A stretch of DNA of 64,000 bases from Pelistega sp. (GTDB lineage Bacteria > Pseudomonadota > Gammaproteobacteria > Burkholderiales > Burkholderiaceae_B), in NCBI GenBank assembly GCA_030538255.1, contig JAUNUI010000015.1, positions 1 to 64,000 on the forward strand. The letters run 5' to 3'. The notes beneath the pieces were generated by a model. The model did not search any database. It was given only the letters and a program-made list of their open reading frames with translations, and was not told where the DNA came from. The translations under genes were made by a program, and so were the position numbers. Positions 36,194 through 45,696 of this stretch are shown piece by piece; position 1 is the first letter of the stretch, and each line of letters opens with the position of its first letter.

Positions 36194-38121
36194 TTACACG
36201 TTTTTTCTCCGCCTTAGTCATTAGCCTGGGCCTATTATTATCCTCACTCGCTTTTGCCCAAGACACCGAGTTCTTGCATCCTGAAGAGGCGTTCCAATTA
36301 AGCGCTGAAATCACTGATGGGGCGCAAGGACAAGAGCTTTCTTTAATCTTCAGTATTGTGCCTGAGTACTATATGTATCGCGAACAGTTTAAGTTGTCCG
36401 TGGTAGATGCTGAGATTATCGATGGTGTACCTGAGGAGCTGTCTAAGGCCTTATTAGGAGAAACGGTCTATCCCGAAGGCCTAGTTAAATTTGACCCGAC
36501 GTTCAATAAGGACCTCGAGGTTTACTATCAACAAGCTTTACTCACAACGCCGCTCTTAAAGCCAGTACAAGCCTTCACTCTAGAGGTCACGGCACAAGGT
36601 TGTGCCGATGCGGGGCTATGCTACCCGCCGATGTATTTCTATATCCCTATCACCCCGACCAGTACAGGTTATGAGATATCGCTGCCGAAACAAGCTGACG
36701 GCTTGGTTAAAGTAGCCGCCGCCGAAGAACAGCTTGTCTTAGAGGAAGAAGCGAATGAAGGTGCTGGAACCTCTGGCTTAACGGCTTCAAGCAGTGCCAG
36801 TACTAGTAGTGGCGTAGACTTGTTTAATGCGGGTGACACCGAGATCGCAGGCTGGTTAAATCAAGCCAATATCTGGAGTATGTTAGCGATCGCTTTTGCC
36901 CTAGGCTTGGCCTTATCATTCACGCCTTGCGTACTACCCATGCTGCCGATTTTATTATCGATCATCGTTGGTAGTAAACCGCAAGATGGCAACAAAGTCT
37001 CACCCTACCATGGTTTACGCTTAACCTTAATGTATGTTTTAGGCACCTCAATTGTCTACACCGTCTTAGGCATTGTTGCGGCTTCAATCGGTGCGGCACT
37101 CGCTAACTGGATTCAGAATCCTTGGGTCTTAAGTATTTTTGCCCTCTTCTTGGTGGCCTTCGGGATTGCCATGTTTGGCAGCTTCACCTTTCAGATGCCC
37201 GCCTCAGTTCAGACCAAGCTAAATAACTTCATGAATAAGCTCCCTGCAGGTCAGATGGGTGGTTCATTGATTATGGGCATGGTATCCGCACTGATTTGTG
37301 GTCCTTGCGTTGCGGCCCCCCTGGCCGGGGTCTTATTATTTATCTCCCAGACTGGCGATGTCGTCAGTGGTGGCTTAATTCTCTTTGTCCTAGCCTGGGG
37401 CCAGGGCGCTTCTCTCTTGCTCTTAGGCTCAAGCTCTGGTGCTTTATTGCCTAAGTCTGGCCAATGGATGAATACCGTGAAGTATGTCTGCGGTCTGCTC
37501 TTATTTGCCGCCGCTTTATGGATGGTGATGCCGCTGCTACCTGCATGGTTACCAATGATTCTCTGGGCGCTATTGGCTTTTGCCTTCGCTTGGGTAGTGG
37601 GTAGCTTTAAGGGCTATCGTCCGATACCAAGTATTTGGGCACTTATCGTTAAGTTTATTGGCTTGGCGGCTTTTGCCTGGGGGGTGTTATTACTGGTCGG
37701 TCTATCTATGGGTTCGCGCAGTGTGATCAGCCCACTCACCGTGCATGAATACAGTAGTGAGGCTACACAATTTACCCGTGTCAGCACGCTCGCTGAGTTA
37801 GAGAATGTATTAAGCCAGACGGATAAGCCGGTTATGCTGGACTTCTATGCCGACTGGTGCATCTCTTGCCGCGAGATGGAAAGCTTTACCTTCACCGAGG
37901 CCAATGTCAAAGCTAAGATGGACCAGATGTTATTGCTACAGGTCGATGTCACCAAGAATAATCGTGATGACCGTGCCTTATTAAAGCGCTTCAAGCTCTT
38001 CGGTCCGCCAGGGATAATCTTCTTTGATAAGACCGGCAAAGAACTCGGCCATGTGCGCGTGATTGGTTTCCAGAATGCGGAGCGATTTGCCCAAAATCTG
38101 GATAAAGTATTAGCGGAATAA
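36190..38121 (+). CDS. dsbD: Thiol:disulfide interchange protein DsbD
   Basis: Transfers electrons from cytoplasmic thioredoxin to periplasmic DsbC and cytochrome c assembly proteins. After a signal peptide (residues 1-23) comes the alpha domain with CADAGLC (Cys138, Cys144). The membrane core follows, with cysteines in TPCVLPMLPI and GPCVAAPLAG, and then a thioredoxin-like gamma domain with WCISC (Cys557, Cys560). All six redox cysteines are present. The start is taken at 36190, where ATG overlaps the cutA stop and the signal peptide begins, not the in-frame start 39 bp upstream. It complements the system II cytochrome genes at 16-20 kb. Confidence 0.95.
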   Translation: MITRFFSALVISLGLLLSSLAFAQDTEFLHPEEAFQLSAEITDGAQGQELSLIFSIVPEYYMYREQFKLSVVDAEIIDGVPEELSKALLGETVYPEGLVKFDPTFNKDLEVYYQQALLTTPLLKPVQAFTLEVTAQGCADAGLCYPPMYFYIPITPTSTGYEISLPKQADGLVKVAAAEEQLVLEEEANEGAGTSGLTASSSASTSSGVDLFNAGDTEIAGWLNQANIWSMLAIAFALGLALSFTPCVLPMLPILLSIIVGSKPQDGNKVSPYHGLRLTLMYVLGTSIVYTVLGIVAASIGAALANWIQNPWVLSIFALFLVAFGIAMFGSFTFQMPASVQTKLNNFMNKLPAGQMGGSLIMGMVSALICGPCVAAPLAGVLLFISQTGDVVSGGLILFVLAWGQGASLLLLGSSSGALLPKSGQWMNTVKYVCGLLLFAAALWMVMPLLPAWLPMILWALLAFAFAWVVGSFKGYRPIPSIWALIVKFIGLAAFAWGVLLLVGLSMGSRSVISPLTVHEYSSEATQFTRVSTLAELENVLSQTDKPVMLDFYADWCISCREMESFTFTEANVKAKMDQMLLLQVDVTKNNRDDRALLKRFKLFGPPGIIFFDKTGKELGHVRVIGFQNAERFAQNLDKVLAE

Positions 38122-38164
38122 GCTAAGTCGCAAAGAGTGAATTAAGCAGAGAGTTAAAGCCTTA

Positions 38165-39142
38165 TTAAAGATCCAGATCAATATGCCCGCCCGTACAGCT
38201 ACGTGACACGCAAATCATCATGGCATCTTGACGCTGCTTCTCCTCATCGGTGAGATACACGTCACGGTGAATAATATCGCCACTCAAGACCTTGGTATAA
38301 CAGGTACCACACACACCTTGCTCACATGATGTTTCTACTTTCACTTCATTCTCTCGTAGCACATCGGCAATACTCACACCGGCAGGGATATTGAAGGTCT
38401 TGCCTGACTTCACTAAGCCCACGGTAAACTCAGACTCATTGGCATGATCAAGTGGGTTGGTAAAGACTTCACAATGCAGTTTAATCTGCGGCCATTGCTT
38501 CTCATTCAACACTTCTTGCAGAATATGTAGCATGCCCAAAGGGCCACAGAAATACACATGAATTTCATCTTCGGTCGAATCGTATATAACTTTCGTCAGT
38601 AAATTGGTAAGTTCATCTTTAAGATACTTCGGCTCAAAGCCTTGGTAAAAGTAGACTGGCTTGAATTTCTCAAGATAGTCCACAAAGCCACGTGAGAGAG
38701 GATTACGCACAAAATCATGCACCTCATACGGCAACCCTTGGCGATGCACCTCATCAATCATAGAAATGAGTGCCGACATACCGACGCCAGCACCAATAAA
38801 CACACCGCCCACATCAGGGACTAATTTAAAGTTATTAAAAGGGGCTGAGATTTCCAAGGTCATACCGACCTCAACATCCTCATGCATGCTGGTCGAGCCA
38901 CCAAGCGACTCTTGCTCCAACAGAACCGCGATTTCAATTTCTTGCGCCTCAGCACGGCAACGCACCAAGGAGAATTGACGAATCAAGCCCACAGGGGTCT
39001 TGACTTCAATGTAGGAGCCAGGAATTACGTTCAAAAAGCGTGTATAGGAAGGTAAGAATAGACGGAATAACTTAATACGCTCAGCCATTTCAGAGATATG
39101 AACTACACGTGCTGGCAACCAGCGTAAGTGATTAGCTTGCAT
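38165..39142 (-). CDS. Phthalate dioxygenase reductase-like (PDR/VanB) flavin/[2Fe-2S] oxidoreductase
   Basis: A 325-residue electron-transfer protein. The N-terminal FMN-binding beta barrel (about residues 8-105, with VKTPVGLIRQFSLVRC) precedes an NAD-binding domain (GGVFIGAGVGMSALISMIDEV, YFCGPLGMLHIL). A C-terminal plant-type [2Fe-2S] domain carries CEQGVCGTCYTKVLSG and a distant MICVSRS cysteine. Such reductases feed Rieske-type oxygenases, but no oxygenase large subunit lies beside it. It converges on dsbD (43 bp) and is divergent from a TauD-family dioxygenase. GGCAGGAG precedes the start. The partner is unknown. Confidence 0.9.
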   Translation of the reverse strand: MQANHLRWLPARVVHISEMAERIKLFRLFLPSYTRFLNVIPGSYIEVKTPVGLIRQFSLVRCRAEAQEIEIAVLLEQESLGGSTSMHEDVEVGMTLEISAPFNNFKLVPDVGGVFIGAGVGMSALISMIDEVHRQGLPYEVHDFVRNPLSRGFVDYLEKFKPVYFYQGFEPKYLKDELTNLLTKVIYDSTEDEIHVYFCGPLGMLHILQEVLNEKQWPQIKLHCEVFTNPLDHANESEFTVGLVKSGKTFNIPAGVSIADVLRENEVKVETSCEQGVCGTCYTKVLSGDIIHRDVYLTDEEKQRQDAMMICVSRSCTGGHIDLDL

Positions 39143-39545
39143 TATGCGACTCCTGCCTTAAATATGAATGTTTAGTTTCAGTTATTGTATCAGTTTCTCA
39201 TCATCGTGCTATTGGCTGACAAGTGCTATTAATGAGCCTAGGGGGTGATGAAGATGCTTTATACGTCTTGGAGCGTATGGTACGACCCGTCAATCTAGAC
39301 GCATCAAACCAACTATTTTCAACGATTTCACAACATCCATTAGATCAATATCCTATAACCTTATAGTAATTCCTGCATGTATATAACCATTGCTCTCTAT
39401 GATAATGCATCTTAATAATTAGATGTTATATGTTTTTAATTATTTGATATTTAGACTATTGTCTCAAAATTCCTAGAATGAATTCCTGAACCTTTCACTT
39501 CATTACAGGAATGCATTCCGCCTAATAAGCAATGCACTAAATTCA
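39143..39545. promoter_or_regulatory. Divergent control region of the reductase and dioxygenase-ABC genes
   Basis: A 403-bp AT-rich divergent spacer with no gene. It contains a perfect 12-bp palindrome GGAATGCATTCC at 39508-39519, 26 bp before the dioxygenase start, the repeated word AATTCCT upstream of it, and a CATCT-N8-AGATG inverted repeat at about 39409-39426. These are candidate operator sites for a sulfur- or carbon-source regulator, but no consensus is claimed. Confidence 0.4.
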
Positions 39546-40442
39546 ATGGCAGCAGTTTTATCTTCAACCATCAATATTGAATACTTAAACCAAGATTTCG
39601 AAATTCGTCCTTTTGACAACACCTTCGGTGCGGAAATTCTCAATCTCGACTTGTCGCGCCCACTCTCTGATGAGGATTTTAAGCGTGTACACCAAGCGCA
39701 TCTTGAACATCACGTGATTGTCTTTCGCCAGCAAAACATTAGTCCTGCCCAACAAGTGAGCTTTAGCCGTCGTTTTGGTCCCTTGCAAAAACATGTACTC
39801 TCACAATTTGCTTTAGAAAATCATCCTGAGGTTTTAGTTATTTCAAATATTAAGAAAAATAACAAGGCCATTGGCTTAGTGGATGCGGGTTACTTCTGGC
39901 ACTCTGATCTTTCTTACCTACCTACGCCAAGCCTAGGTTCACTCCTGTATGCACAAGAGCTACCGCGTATCGGTGGTGATACCCTATTTGCTGACCAACA
40001 TGCTGCCTACGATGCCTTACCGCAAGACTTACGTGAGCGCATTGAGTTTCTCCATGCCGAACACTGGTACTTAACCCGCTATGAGGAATTACTTGCTCGT
40101 AACCCTTGGCGTCCAAAACTGACTCAAGAGCAAATTGATCAAGTAAAACCTGTCGTACACCCAATTGTACGCACCCATCCTGAAACTGGTCGCAAGGGCT
40201 TGTTTGTGAGCGAGCACTTCACCACACGCATCATTGGTTTATCTGAGAACGAAAGTCGCGAGATTCTCGCTGAACTCTTCCATTACAGTACCCTGCCACA
40301 GTTTATCTATCGTCACCAATGGCAAGAGCACGATATTGTGTTCTGGGATAACCGATCGGTCTTACATCTCGCTACTGGAACACCCGCACACTTACGCCGT
40401 AAGTTGTACCGCACAACGGTCGAAGGCACAGTACCATTTTAA
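39546..40442 (+). CDS. TauD/TfdA-family 2-oxoglutarate dioxygenase
   Basis: A 298-residue Fe(II)/2-oxoglutarate dioxygenase. The iron triad is His119-x-Asp121 in YFWHSDLSY and His274 in RSVLHLATG, and the 2-oxoglutarate arginine falls in LRRKLYRTTVEG. The N-terminal FGAEILNLDLSRPLSDEDF and HHVIVFRQQNISPAQQVSFSRRFG are characteristic of the taurine/2,4-D/alkylsulfonate group. The ABC importer directly downstream resembles Tau/Ssu systems, so this enzyme probably attacks the imported compound, releasing sulfite if it is a sulfonate. That substrate is inferred. Only about 28% of this window's dioxygenase pair is shared by eye; the other copy at 25828 belongs to a different branch. Confidence 0.9.
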   Translation: MAAVLSSTINIEYLNQDFEIRPFDNTFGAEILNLDLSRPLSDEDFKRVHQAHLEHHVIVFRQQNISPAQQVSFSRRFGPLQKHVLSQFALENHPEVLVISNIKKNNKAIGLVDAGYFWHSDLSYLPTPSLGSLLYAQELPRIGGDTLFADQHAAYDALPQDLRERIEFLHAEHWYLTRYEELLARNPWRPKLTQEQIDQVKPVVHPIVRTHPETGRKGLFVSEHFTTRIIGLSENESREILAELFHYSTLPQFIYRHQWQEHDIVFWDNRSVLHLATGTPAHLRRKLYRTTVEGTVPF

Positions 40443-40602
40443 TAGGGTAGATAGTATCTATATAAACTATATATCTTGAAATCACTTCGTGATAAGTGCC
40501 TTATTAAGGCAATAACATGCATATATGTCATTGAATAAGCGTTTGCATCCTTATCACGGCTTTCATAAACCACAAATACATCTCAATACAACAGGGTCAA
40601 TT

Positions 40603-41613
40603 ATGAACACAATCAAGGGTATCAAGGCCATACTTATTAGCGCCTTAAGTCTAATCGGCGCGACCAATACGGCGTATGCTGAAGGCAAAATCCGCATTGC
40701 GCAACAATTTGGCATTCCTTATCTCAGCTTGGATATTATTCGTCCGCAAAAACTCATTGAAAAATATGGCAAAGAGCAAGGACTCGATATTCAGGTGGAC
40801 TGGCAACAACTCTCGGGCGGTCCAGCCATGAACGAAGCCCTACTCGCCAATTCGCTCGATATTGTGTCTGCTGGTGTACCTCCCTTCTTGACTTTATGGG
40901 ATCGCACGCATGGTAAGCAGAATGTAAAAGCGATTGCCTCACTGGGCAACTTCCCTAATTATTTGCTCACTAGCAATCCTAATATCCAGTCACTCAAGGA
41001 CTTTAGTGCGAAAGATCGGATTGCTTTACCTGCGGCAGGCACGAGCTATCAAGCACGCATTTTACAGATTGGTGCAAGCAAAACCTTCGGCCCTGATAAG
41101 TACCAACAATTGGATGCTATCACGCAGACGCTGTCACATCCTGATGCTTCAGCCGCCTTAATTTCTGGGGGTTCAGAGATCAATAGTCATTTCTCTACCG
41201 CCCCATTCCATAAGCAAGTACTGCAAGCGAATCCCCAGGTACGTCAACTTCTGACCTCTTATGATATTTTAGGTGGACCTACCACACTCAGTGTCTTATA
41301 CACCACGGAGAAGTTCCGCGAGAGTAATCCTAAAACCTACCAAGCTTTTTACCAAGCGCTGAATGAGGCAGTTAACTTTATTCAGCAGCAGCCTGAGCAA
41401 GCGGCGGCCATTTTTATCCAAGAGCAGAAATCTAAGCTTTCACCCGAGACTGTGCTTGAAATCATTAAGGATGGCGATAATCAATTTACCCTACAGCCAC
41501 AAAATACTTATCAATTTGCCGAATTACTGCAGCGCTTAGGCGTGATTAAGAATCGTCCCGAATCTTGGCAAGATTATTTCTTTGCTGAAGCCACAACGTT
41601 AGGAGGTAGCTAG
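40603..41613 (+). CDS. ABC transporter substrate-binding protein (SsuA/TauA/NitT type)
   Basis: Periplasmic receptor of 336 residues. The start at 40603 (MNTIKGIKAILISALSLIG) gives a proper signal peptide ending AYA, whereas an in-frame ATG 78 bp upstream would bury it. The mature part begins EGKIRIAQQFGIPYLSLDI and has DWQQLSGGPAMNEALLANSLDIVSAGVPPFLTLWD, the NMT1/SsuA pattern of aliphatic sulfonate, taurine and nitrate receptors. It is the second gene of a dioxygenase-receptor-ATPase-permease set; the ligand is not decidable from sequence. Confidence 0.9.
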   Translation: MNTIKGIKAILISALSLIGATNTAYAEGKIRIAQQFGIPYLSLDIIRPQKLIEKYGKEQGLDIQVDWQQLSGGPAMNEALLANSLDIVSAGVPPFLTLWDRTHGKQNVKAIASLGNFPNYLLTSNPNIQSLKDFSAKDRIALPAAGTSYQARILQIGASKTFGPDKYQQLDAITQTLSHPDASAALISGGSEINSHFSTAPFHKQVLQANPQVRQLLTSYDILGGPTTLSVLYTTEKFRESNPKTYQAFYQALNEAVNFIQQQPEQAAAIFIQEQKSKLSPETVLEIIKDGDNQFTLQPQNTYQFAELLQRLGVIKNRPESWQDYFFAEATTLGGS

Positions 41614-41615
41614 AG

Positions 41616-42956
41616 ATGACTTGGTCTTTAAGCTTAAATCGCTTTCGACTGCCTGCGTTCTTACAAGGCAAAACTACTCGCCAAGGTGGACAGGGGGCAT
41701 CGTTACAAGCTCAACTAAATCGCCCATGGCAGCAGAAAGATTTAAATCAGCGACATGGAAGAAATAAGCAGGTCAGCTCTCTGCAGCGTCAGGCTCAGCT
41801 TAAACCATTGCAAGGCACGCCTGGGCAATCTGATATTGACGCTAGCCTTGTAGAGAGTATAGATAAGGTCTTATTTGATGATCTCGTACCCGTTCCGCAC
41901 GAGCATGGGCATACGCAAAGCAATGCGCTTAAACCCATTCTTGAAGTTGATCGTGTCAGTTTAGAATATCGCACGCCCCAGCAGATTGTCAGGGCCACGC
42001 ATCAGGTCAGCTTTGATGCCTACGAAGGTGATCGCATTGTCTTACTCGGTGCGTCAGGTTGTGGCAAATCCAGTCTACTAAAAGCTATTGCAGGTTTTAT
42101 CCCGCCTAGCGATGGTGCTATTCGCCTTGATGATCAGGTCGTTAAGGGACCCGGTGCTGACCGCATCGTGGTGTTTCAAGAGTTTGACCAATTACCCCCT
42201 TGGAAAACAGTACTAGATAATGTTATGTTCCCACTTTTGGCCACCGCGCATCTCGCTAAGAAGGAAGCGCAGGAACGAGCGCTCTACTATATTGCTAAGG
42301 TCGGTCTAGCAAAATTTGCCCATGCATATCCGCATACACTATCGGGTGGCATGAAGCAACGCGTTGCCATTGCACGGGCGCTGGCGATGCATCCGCGCAT
42401 CCTCTTAATGGATGAGCCTTTTGCTGCGCTAGACGCCTTAACACGCCGCAAGATGCAAGAAGAATTACTGCAGCTTTGGCAAGAAGTGAAGTTCACCCTG
42501 GTATTTGTCACCCATTCGATTGAAGAGGCACTTGTTGTCGGCAATCGGATTGTTGTGCTCTCACCGCATCCAGGTCGCGTGCGCGCAGAAATTAATAGCC
42601 ATGACTTCAGCTTAAATAGCTTGGGTAGCCCAGATTTTCAATTTCAGGCACAACGAATTCATGATTTATTGTTTGAAGATCCCTATGCTTCAATATCAGG
42701 GAATGCGGCAACAAATACTCAAGCGAGCCTAGATAAAGAGCTTACTGGGTCGAAGAATTTACTTAATAAGGCTGACCTGCAGAACTCCTCTGCTATGACG
42801 AGCCATACATCTCAAGAAACTATCAAGCAGACAGTTATTGATAAAGTAGTATTGGATACCAAGAACTTACTTGATAAACCTTACGTGGAGAACGCCTCTG
42901 CGACAACAAGTCAAACATCACATGAGTTCAGCTTGCGTGCAAGGAGAGTCGCATGA
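41616..42956 (+). CDS. ABC transporter ATP-binding protein with extra N- and C-terminal regions
   Basis: ATPase of the SsuB/TauB type. The catalytic core (about residues 108-355) has Walker A LGASGCGKSS (144-153), the signature LSGGMKQRVAIARAL, Walker B RILLMDEPFAALD and the switch histidine in VTHSIEE. It is 446 residues long against the usual 250-280. The first 107 residues are Gln/Arg-rich with no recognised domain. The last 84 (363-446) contain a 36-residue duplication (DKELTGSKNLLNKADLQNS... and DKVVLDTKNLLDKPYVENA...). Only 2 bp separate it from the receptor gene, and its end overlaps the permease start. Confidence 0.9.
   Translation: MTWSLSLNRFRLPAFLQGKTTRQGGQGASLQAQLNRPWQQKDLNQRHGRNKQVSSLQRQAQLKPLQGTPGQSDIDASLVESIDKVLFDDLVPVPHEHGHTQSNALKPILEVDRVSLEYRTPQQIVRATHQVSFDAYEGDRIVLLGASGCGKSSLLKAIAGFIPPSDGAIRLDDQVVKGPGADRIVVFQEFDQLPPWKTVLDNVMFPLLATAHLAKKEAQERALYYIAKVGLAKFAHAYPHTLSGGMKQRVAIARALAMHPRILLMDEPFAALDALTRRKMQEELLQLWQEVKFTLVFVTHSIEEALVVGNRIVVLSPHPGRVRAEINSHDFSLNSLGSPDFQFQAQRIHDLLFEDPYASISGNAATNTQASLDKELTGSKNLLNKADLQNSSAMTSHTSQETIKQTVIDKVVLDTKNLLDKPYVENASATTSQTSHEFSLRARRVA
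42732..42947 (+). repeat. 108-bp duplication inside the ATPase gene tail
   Basis: GATAAAG begins copies at 42732 and 42840, 108 bp (36 codons) apart. Aligned residues KNLLNK/KNLLDK, NSSAMTS/NASATTS and HTSQE/QTSHE are conserved in order. The copies have diverged, mostly at third positions and in the first ten codons. Confidence 0.75.
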
Positions 42957-43822
42957 GTACACATAATCCACCGATTCGTCCCGAATACGAATTTAAGCTA
43001 AGTCCTCTCGTCGATCTACCGACTGAGCGCTCCTTGCCCTTGTTAAGCCGCCTTTGGCAGCAAAGCGGTCTGCGTAAGCTCTTTATTCTTGCCTTACTCG
43101 CCATGACGTGGGAGTTACTTGCGCGCTGGCAAGACAATGATCTCCTTTTACCCAGTTTTATCGCTACCATGAGTGCACTCTGGGAAGGCATCGTCACCGG
43201 TGAGCTGATTGATAAAGCTAGCATCTCACTTGGTGTTCTATTACAGGGTTATTTATTCGGCATTGTCAGCGCCTTTATCCTTACCGCGCTAGCGGTGTCT
43301 ACGCAATTTGGTCGAGACCTGCTCTCTACCCTTACCTCCATGCTTAATCCCTTGCCAGCAATTGCTTTATTGCCTTTGGCGCTGCTTTGGTTTGGCTTAG
43401 GCCAGGCAAGTCTAATCTTCGTCTTAGTGCATTCGGTCTTATGGCCGCTTGCCTTAAATACCTATAGTGGTTTTCAAGGTGTGCCCTTATCCTTACAGAT
43501 GGTGGGCCGCAATTATGGCTTAAGTGGCCTATCCTATGTTGCTAAAATTCTTATCCCGGCAGCCTTGCCCGCAATTCTTTCAGGTTTAAAAGTCTCTTGG
43601 GCTTTTGCCTGGCGTACGCTTATTGCTGCTGAGCTAGTATTTGGTTCTGCTTCAGGCAAGGGCGGCTTAGGTTGGTATATTTATATGAACCGTAATGAGC
43701 TCTACACCGACAAAGTGTTTGCTGGTTTAGCCTTGGTTGTGATGATTGGCTTATTGGTTGAGAGTATCGGCTTTCGTACGCTTGAGCGCTTAACCATTCA
43801 ACGTTGGGGTATGGTGCGATAA
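42953..43822 (+). CDS. ABC transporter permease (SsuC/TauC type)
   Basis: Inner-membrane permease of 289 residues with six helices and the ABC EAA loop region (VGRNYGLSGLSYVAKILIPAALPAILSGLKVSWAFAWRTLIAAE). It completes the receptor-ATPase-permease importer. ATGA overlap with the ATPase gene indicates translational coupling. Only one permease gene is present, so the channel is probably a homodimer, as in SsuC. No sulfonate-specific LysR or Cbl-like regulator is in the window. Confidence 0.92.
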   Translation: MSTHNPPIRPEYEFKLSPLVDLPTERSLPLLSRLWQQSGLRKLFILALLAMTWELLARWQDNDLLLPSFIATMSALWEGIVTGELIDKASISLGVLLQGYLFGIVSAFILTALAVSTQFGRDLLSTLTSMLNPLPAIALLPLALLWFGLGQASLIFVLVHSVLWPLALNTYSGFQGVPLSLQMVGRNYGLSGLSYVAKILIPAALPAILSGLKVSWAFAWRTLIAAELVFGSASGKGGLGWYIYMNRNELYTDKVFAGLALVVMIGLLVESIGFRTLERLTIQRWGMVR

Positions 43823-43941
43823 GAAAAGGGACGAGGTTTTGCCGCTTCTTCTGATAAGTGCTTTACGTAACGAAGCTCTTTTTCGGTGAGTGACACTGTT
43901 GCCGCTGCTCGAAATGGGTTACTAACTGACTGATACATAAA

Positions 43942-43969
43942 AAACACGCTTAAATAATTAAGCGTGTTT
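43942..43969 (-). terminator. Bidirectional terminator between the ABC operon and rplQ
   Basis: AAACACGCTTAA and TTAAGCGTGTTT form a perfect 12-bp stem with a 4-base loop. On the minus strand TTTTTT follows, ending rplQ transcripts 160 bp past the stop; on the plus strand the tail is weaker. The rest of the 305-bp spacer (43823-44128) holds nothing recognised. Confidence 0.92.
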
Positions 43970-44128
43970 CTCTATTCTAACGATGTATTGTGTGGGCAAT
44001 ACTTAATCGGTACTTAGGCAGCGACCAAAGTTTTAAGCTTCAATATTTCGAGTTGAAATTAAACTTCAAACCCAAACAATAAAACATTAAACTTAAACCA
44101 GCTTCAGCTCTAGCGCCGATATAAATAA

Positions 44129-44515
44129 TTACTCAGCGTCAGCTACGTCGCCAGCTTCAGGACGATCAACTAGTTCCATGAATGCCATAGGAGCGTTGTC
44201 ACCTTGACGGAAGCCCATCTTAAGCACACGTGTGTAACCACCGTTGCGCTCTTTATAGCGAGGACCGATAACGTCAAATAATTTAACAACGGCATCACGA
44301 TCACGTAAGCGAGCAAATGCTAAACGCTTGTTGGCTAAAGTTGGTTCTTTAGCTAAAGTGATTAGAGGCTCGATAACACGGCGTAATTCTTTGGCTTTAG
44401 GCAATGTTGTTTTGATAGCTTCATGCTCGATCAAAGATACAGACATGTTGCGGAACATAGCCAAGCGATGGCTGCTAGTACGATTTAATTTACGTAAACC
44501 ACTACGGTGACGCAT
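44129..44515 (-). CDS. rplQ: 50S ribosomal protein L17
   Basis: Large-subunit protein near the exit-tunnel rim. The 128-residue product begins [24 protein letters not shown] and contains [21 protein letters not shown], the family core, with a short acidic tail. AAAGGAAAT precedes the ATG. It is last in the rpoA-rplQ unit, separated from rpoA by an unusually long 197 bp that contains a perfect hairpin. Confidence 0.98.
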   Translation of the reverse strand: MRHRSGLRKLNRTSSHRLAMFRNMSVSLIEHEAIKTTLPKAKELRRVIEPLITLAKEPTLANKRLAFARLRDRDAVVKLFDVIGPRYKERNGGYTRVLKMGFRQGDNAPMAFMELVDRPEAGDVADAE

Positions 44516-44625
44516 AATATTTCCTTTTGAATCTAAAGTTTTTGGTAGCTAAATAACCACCAGTGAATCGGTTCTTCTATCCTTCAAGATGTTTGTCCTG
44601 ATGGCGGTCCGATTTGGTTTATATC

Positions 44626-44650
44626 GACTCACTGAACCATTCAGTGAGTC
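44626..44650 (-). other. Perfect 11-bp hairpin between rpoA and rplQ
   Basis: GACTCACTGAA (44626-44636) and TTCAGTGAGTC (44640-44650) pair perfectly around a 3-base loop. On the minus strand, the direction of rpoA-rplQ transcription, GATATAAACC follows, not a T run, so it is not a standard terminator. It could be a processing or stability element that sets the L17 to alpha-subunit ratio. Confidence 0.6.
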
Positions 44651-44712
44651 CATTTTCTTTACAACTTAGTTTACTCTTAATCTATGAATAACTTAATTGA
44701 TTAAACGAGCAA

Positions 44713-45696
44713 TTAAGGACGCTCTAAACCTGCTGGTGGCCAGTTCTCTAGTTTCATACCGAGAGATAGACCGCGGGCTGTAAGCACATCTTTAATTTCG
44801 TTAAGTGACTTACGACCCAAGTTAGGTGTTTTAAGAAGTTCGTTCTCTGTACGTTGAATAAGATCACCAATGTAGTACACATTCTCAGCTTTCAAGCAGT
44901 TAGCTGAACGAACTGTTAATTCGAGATCATCAACAGAGCGTAACAAGATTGGATCGATCTGTGGTGTGCCACGTGCTGGTGCTTCGTAGGCTTCAGTTGC
45001 GCCTTCGAGTGCAGCAAATACAGAGATTTGGTCCATTAGAATACGAGCAGATTGACGCACCGCTTCTTCAGGGGTGATAACGCCATCAGTTTCAATATCT
45101 AATACTAATTTGTCCAAGTCAGTACGCTGTTCAACACGAGCACTTTCAACTTCGTAGCTTACGCGACGGATTGGGCTGAAAGATGCGTCCAAAACGATAC
45201 GACCTAATGTGTGCTGACGGTCTTCCATCAAGGCACGCACGTTACCTGGTACATAACCACGACCTTGCTCAACTTTAATGGTCATTTCTAATTTACCATT
45301 CTCAGTTAAATGAGCGATTTCATGATTAGGATTAATGATTTCTACATCGTGCGGAAGCTCGATATCACTCGCTAATACTGGGCCCGAGCCAGATTTATTG
45401 AGGACTAATGTCACTTCTTCACGATTGTGTAATTTGAAAACTACGCCTTTTAAGTTTAGAAGAATCTCAACGACATCTTCCGTAACGCCTGGCAAGCTCG
45501 AGTATTCATGTACAACACCGTTAATCGTTACTTCAGTTGGCGCATAACCTGTCATTGAAGACAGAAGAATGCGACGTAAGGCATTACCTAAGGTGTGACC
45601 AAAACCGCGTTCAAACGGTTCCATAACCACTTTCGCATGGTTATCAGAAATAGCATTCACGTTAATTGTACGTGGCTTTAAGAAAGCTTGAGACAT
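44713..45696 (-). CDS. rpoA: RNA polymerase alpha subunit
   Basis: Assembles RNA polymerase and contacts UP elements and activators. The 327-residue product has the N-terminal assembly domain ([31 protein letters not shown]), a linker, and a C-terminal domain with [52 protein letters not shown]. The start is MSQAFLKP at 45696, with AAAGGAA upstream; a TTG two codons earlier is in frame but less likely. It does not follow rpsD directly: a terminator and a strong promoter intervene. Confidence 0.98.
   Translation of the reverse strand: MSQAFLKPRTINVNAISDNHAKVVMEPFERGFGHTLGNALRRILLSSMTGYAPTEVTINGVVHEYSSLPGVTEDVVEILLNLKGVVFKLHNREEVTLVLNKSGSGPVLASDIELPHDVEIINPNHEIAHLTENGKLEMTIKVEQGRGYVPGNVRALMEDRQHTLGRIVLDASFSPIRRVSYEVESARVEQRTDLDKLVLDIETDGVITPEEAVRQSARILMDQISVFAALEGATEAYEAPARGTPQIDPILLRSVDDLELTVRSANCLKAENVYYIGDLIQRTENELLKTPNLGRKSLNEIKDVLTARGLSLGMKLENWPPAGLERP

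Noticed and set aside
25828-40442. The two TauD-family genes as a recent duplication
   Set aside because: Apart from the iron triad the proteins differ throughout, with different termini and lengths; they belong to different branches of the family.
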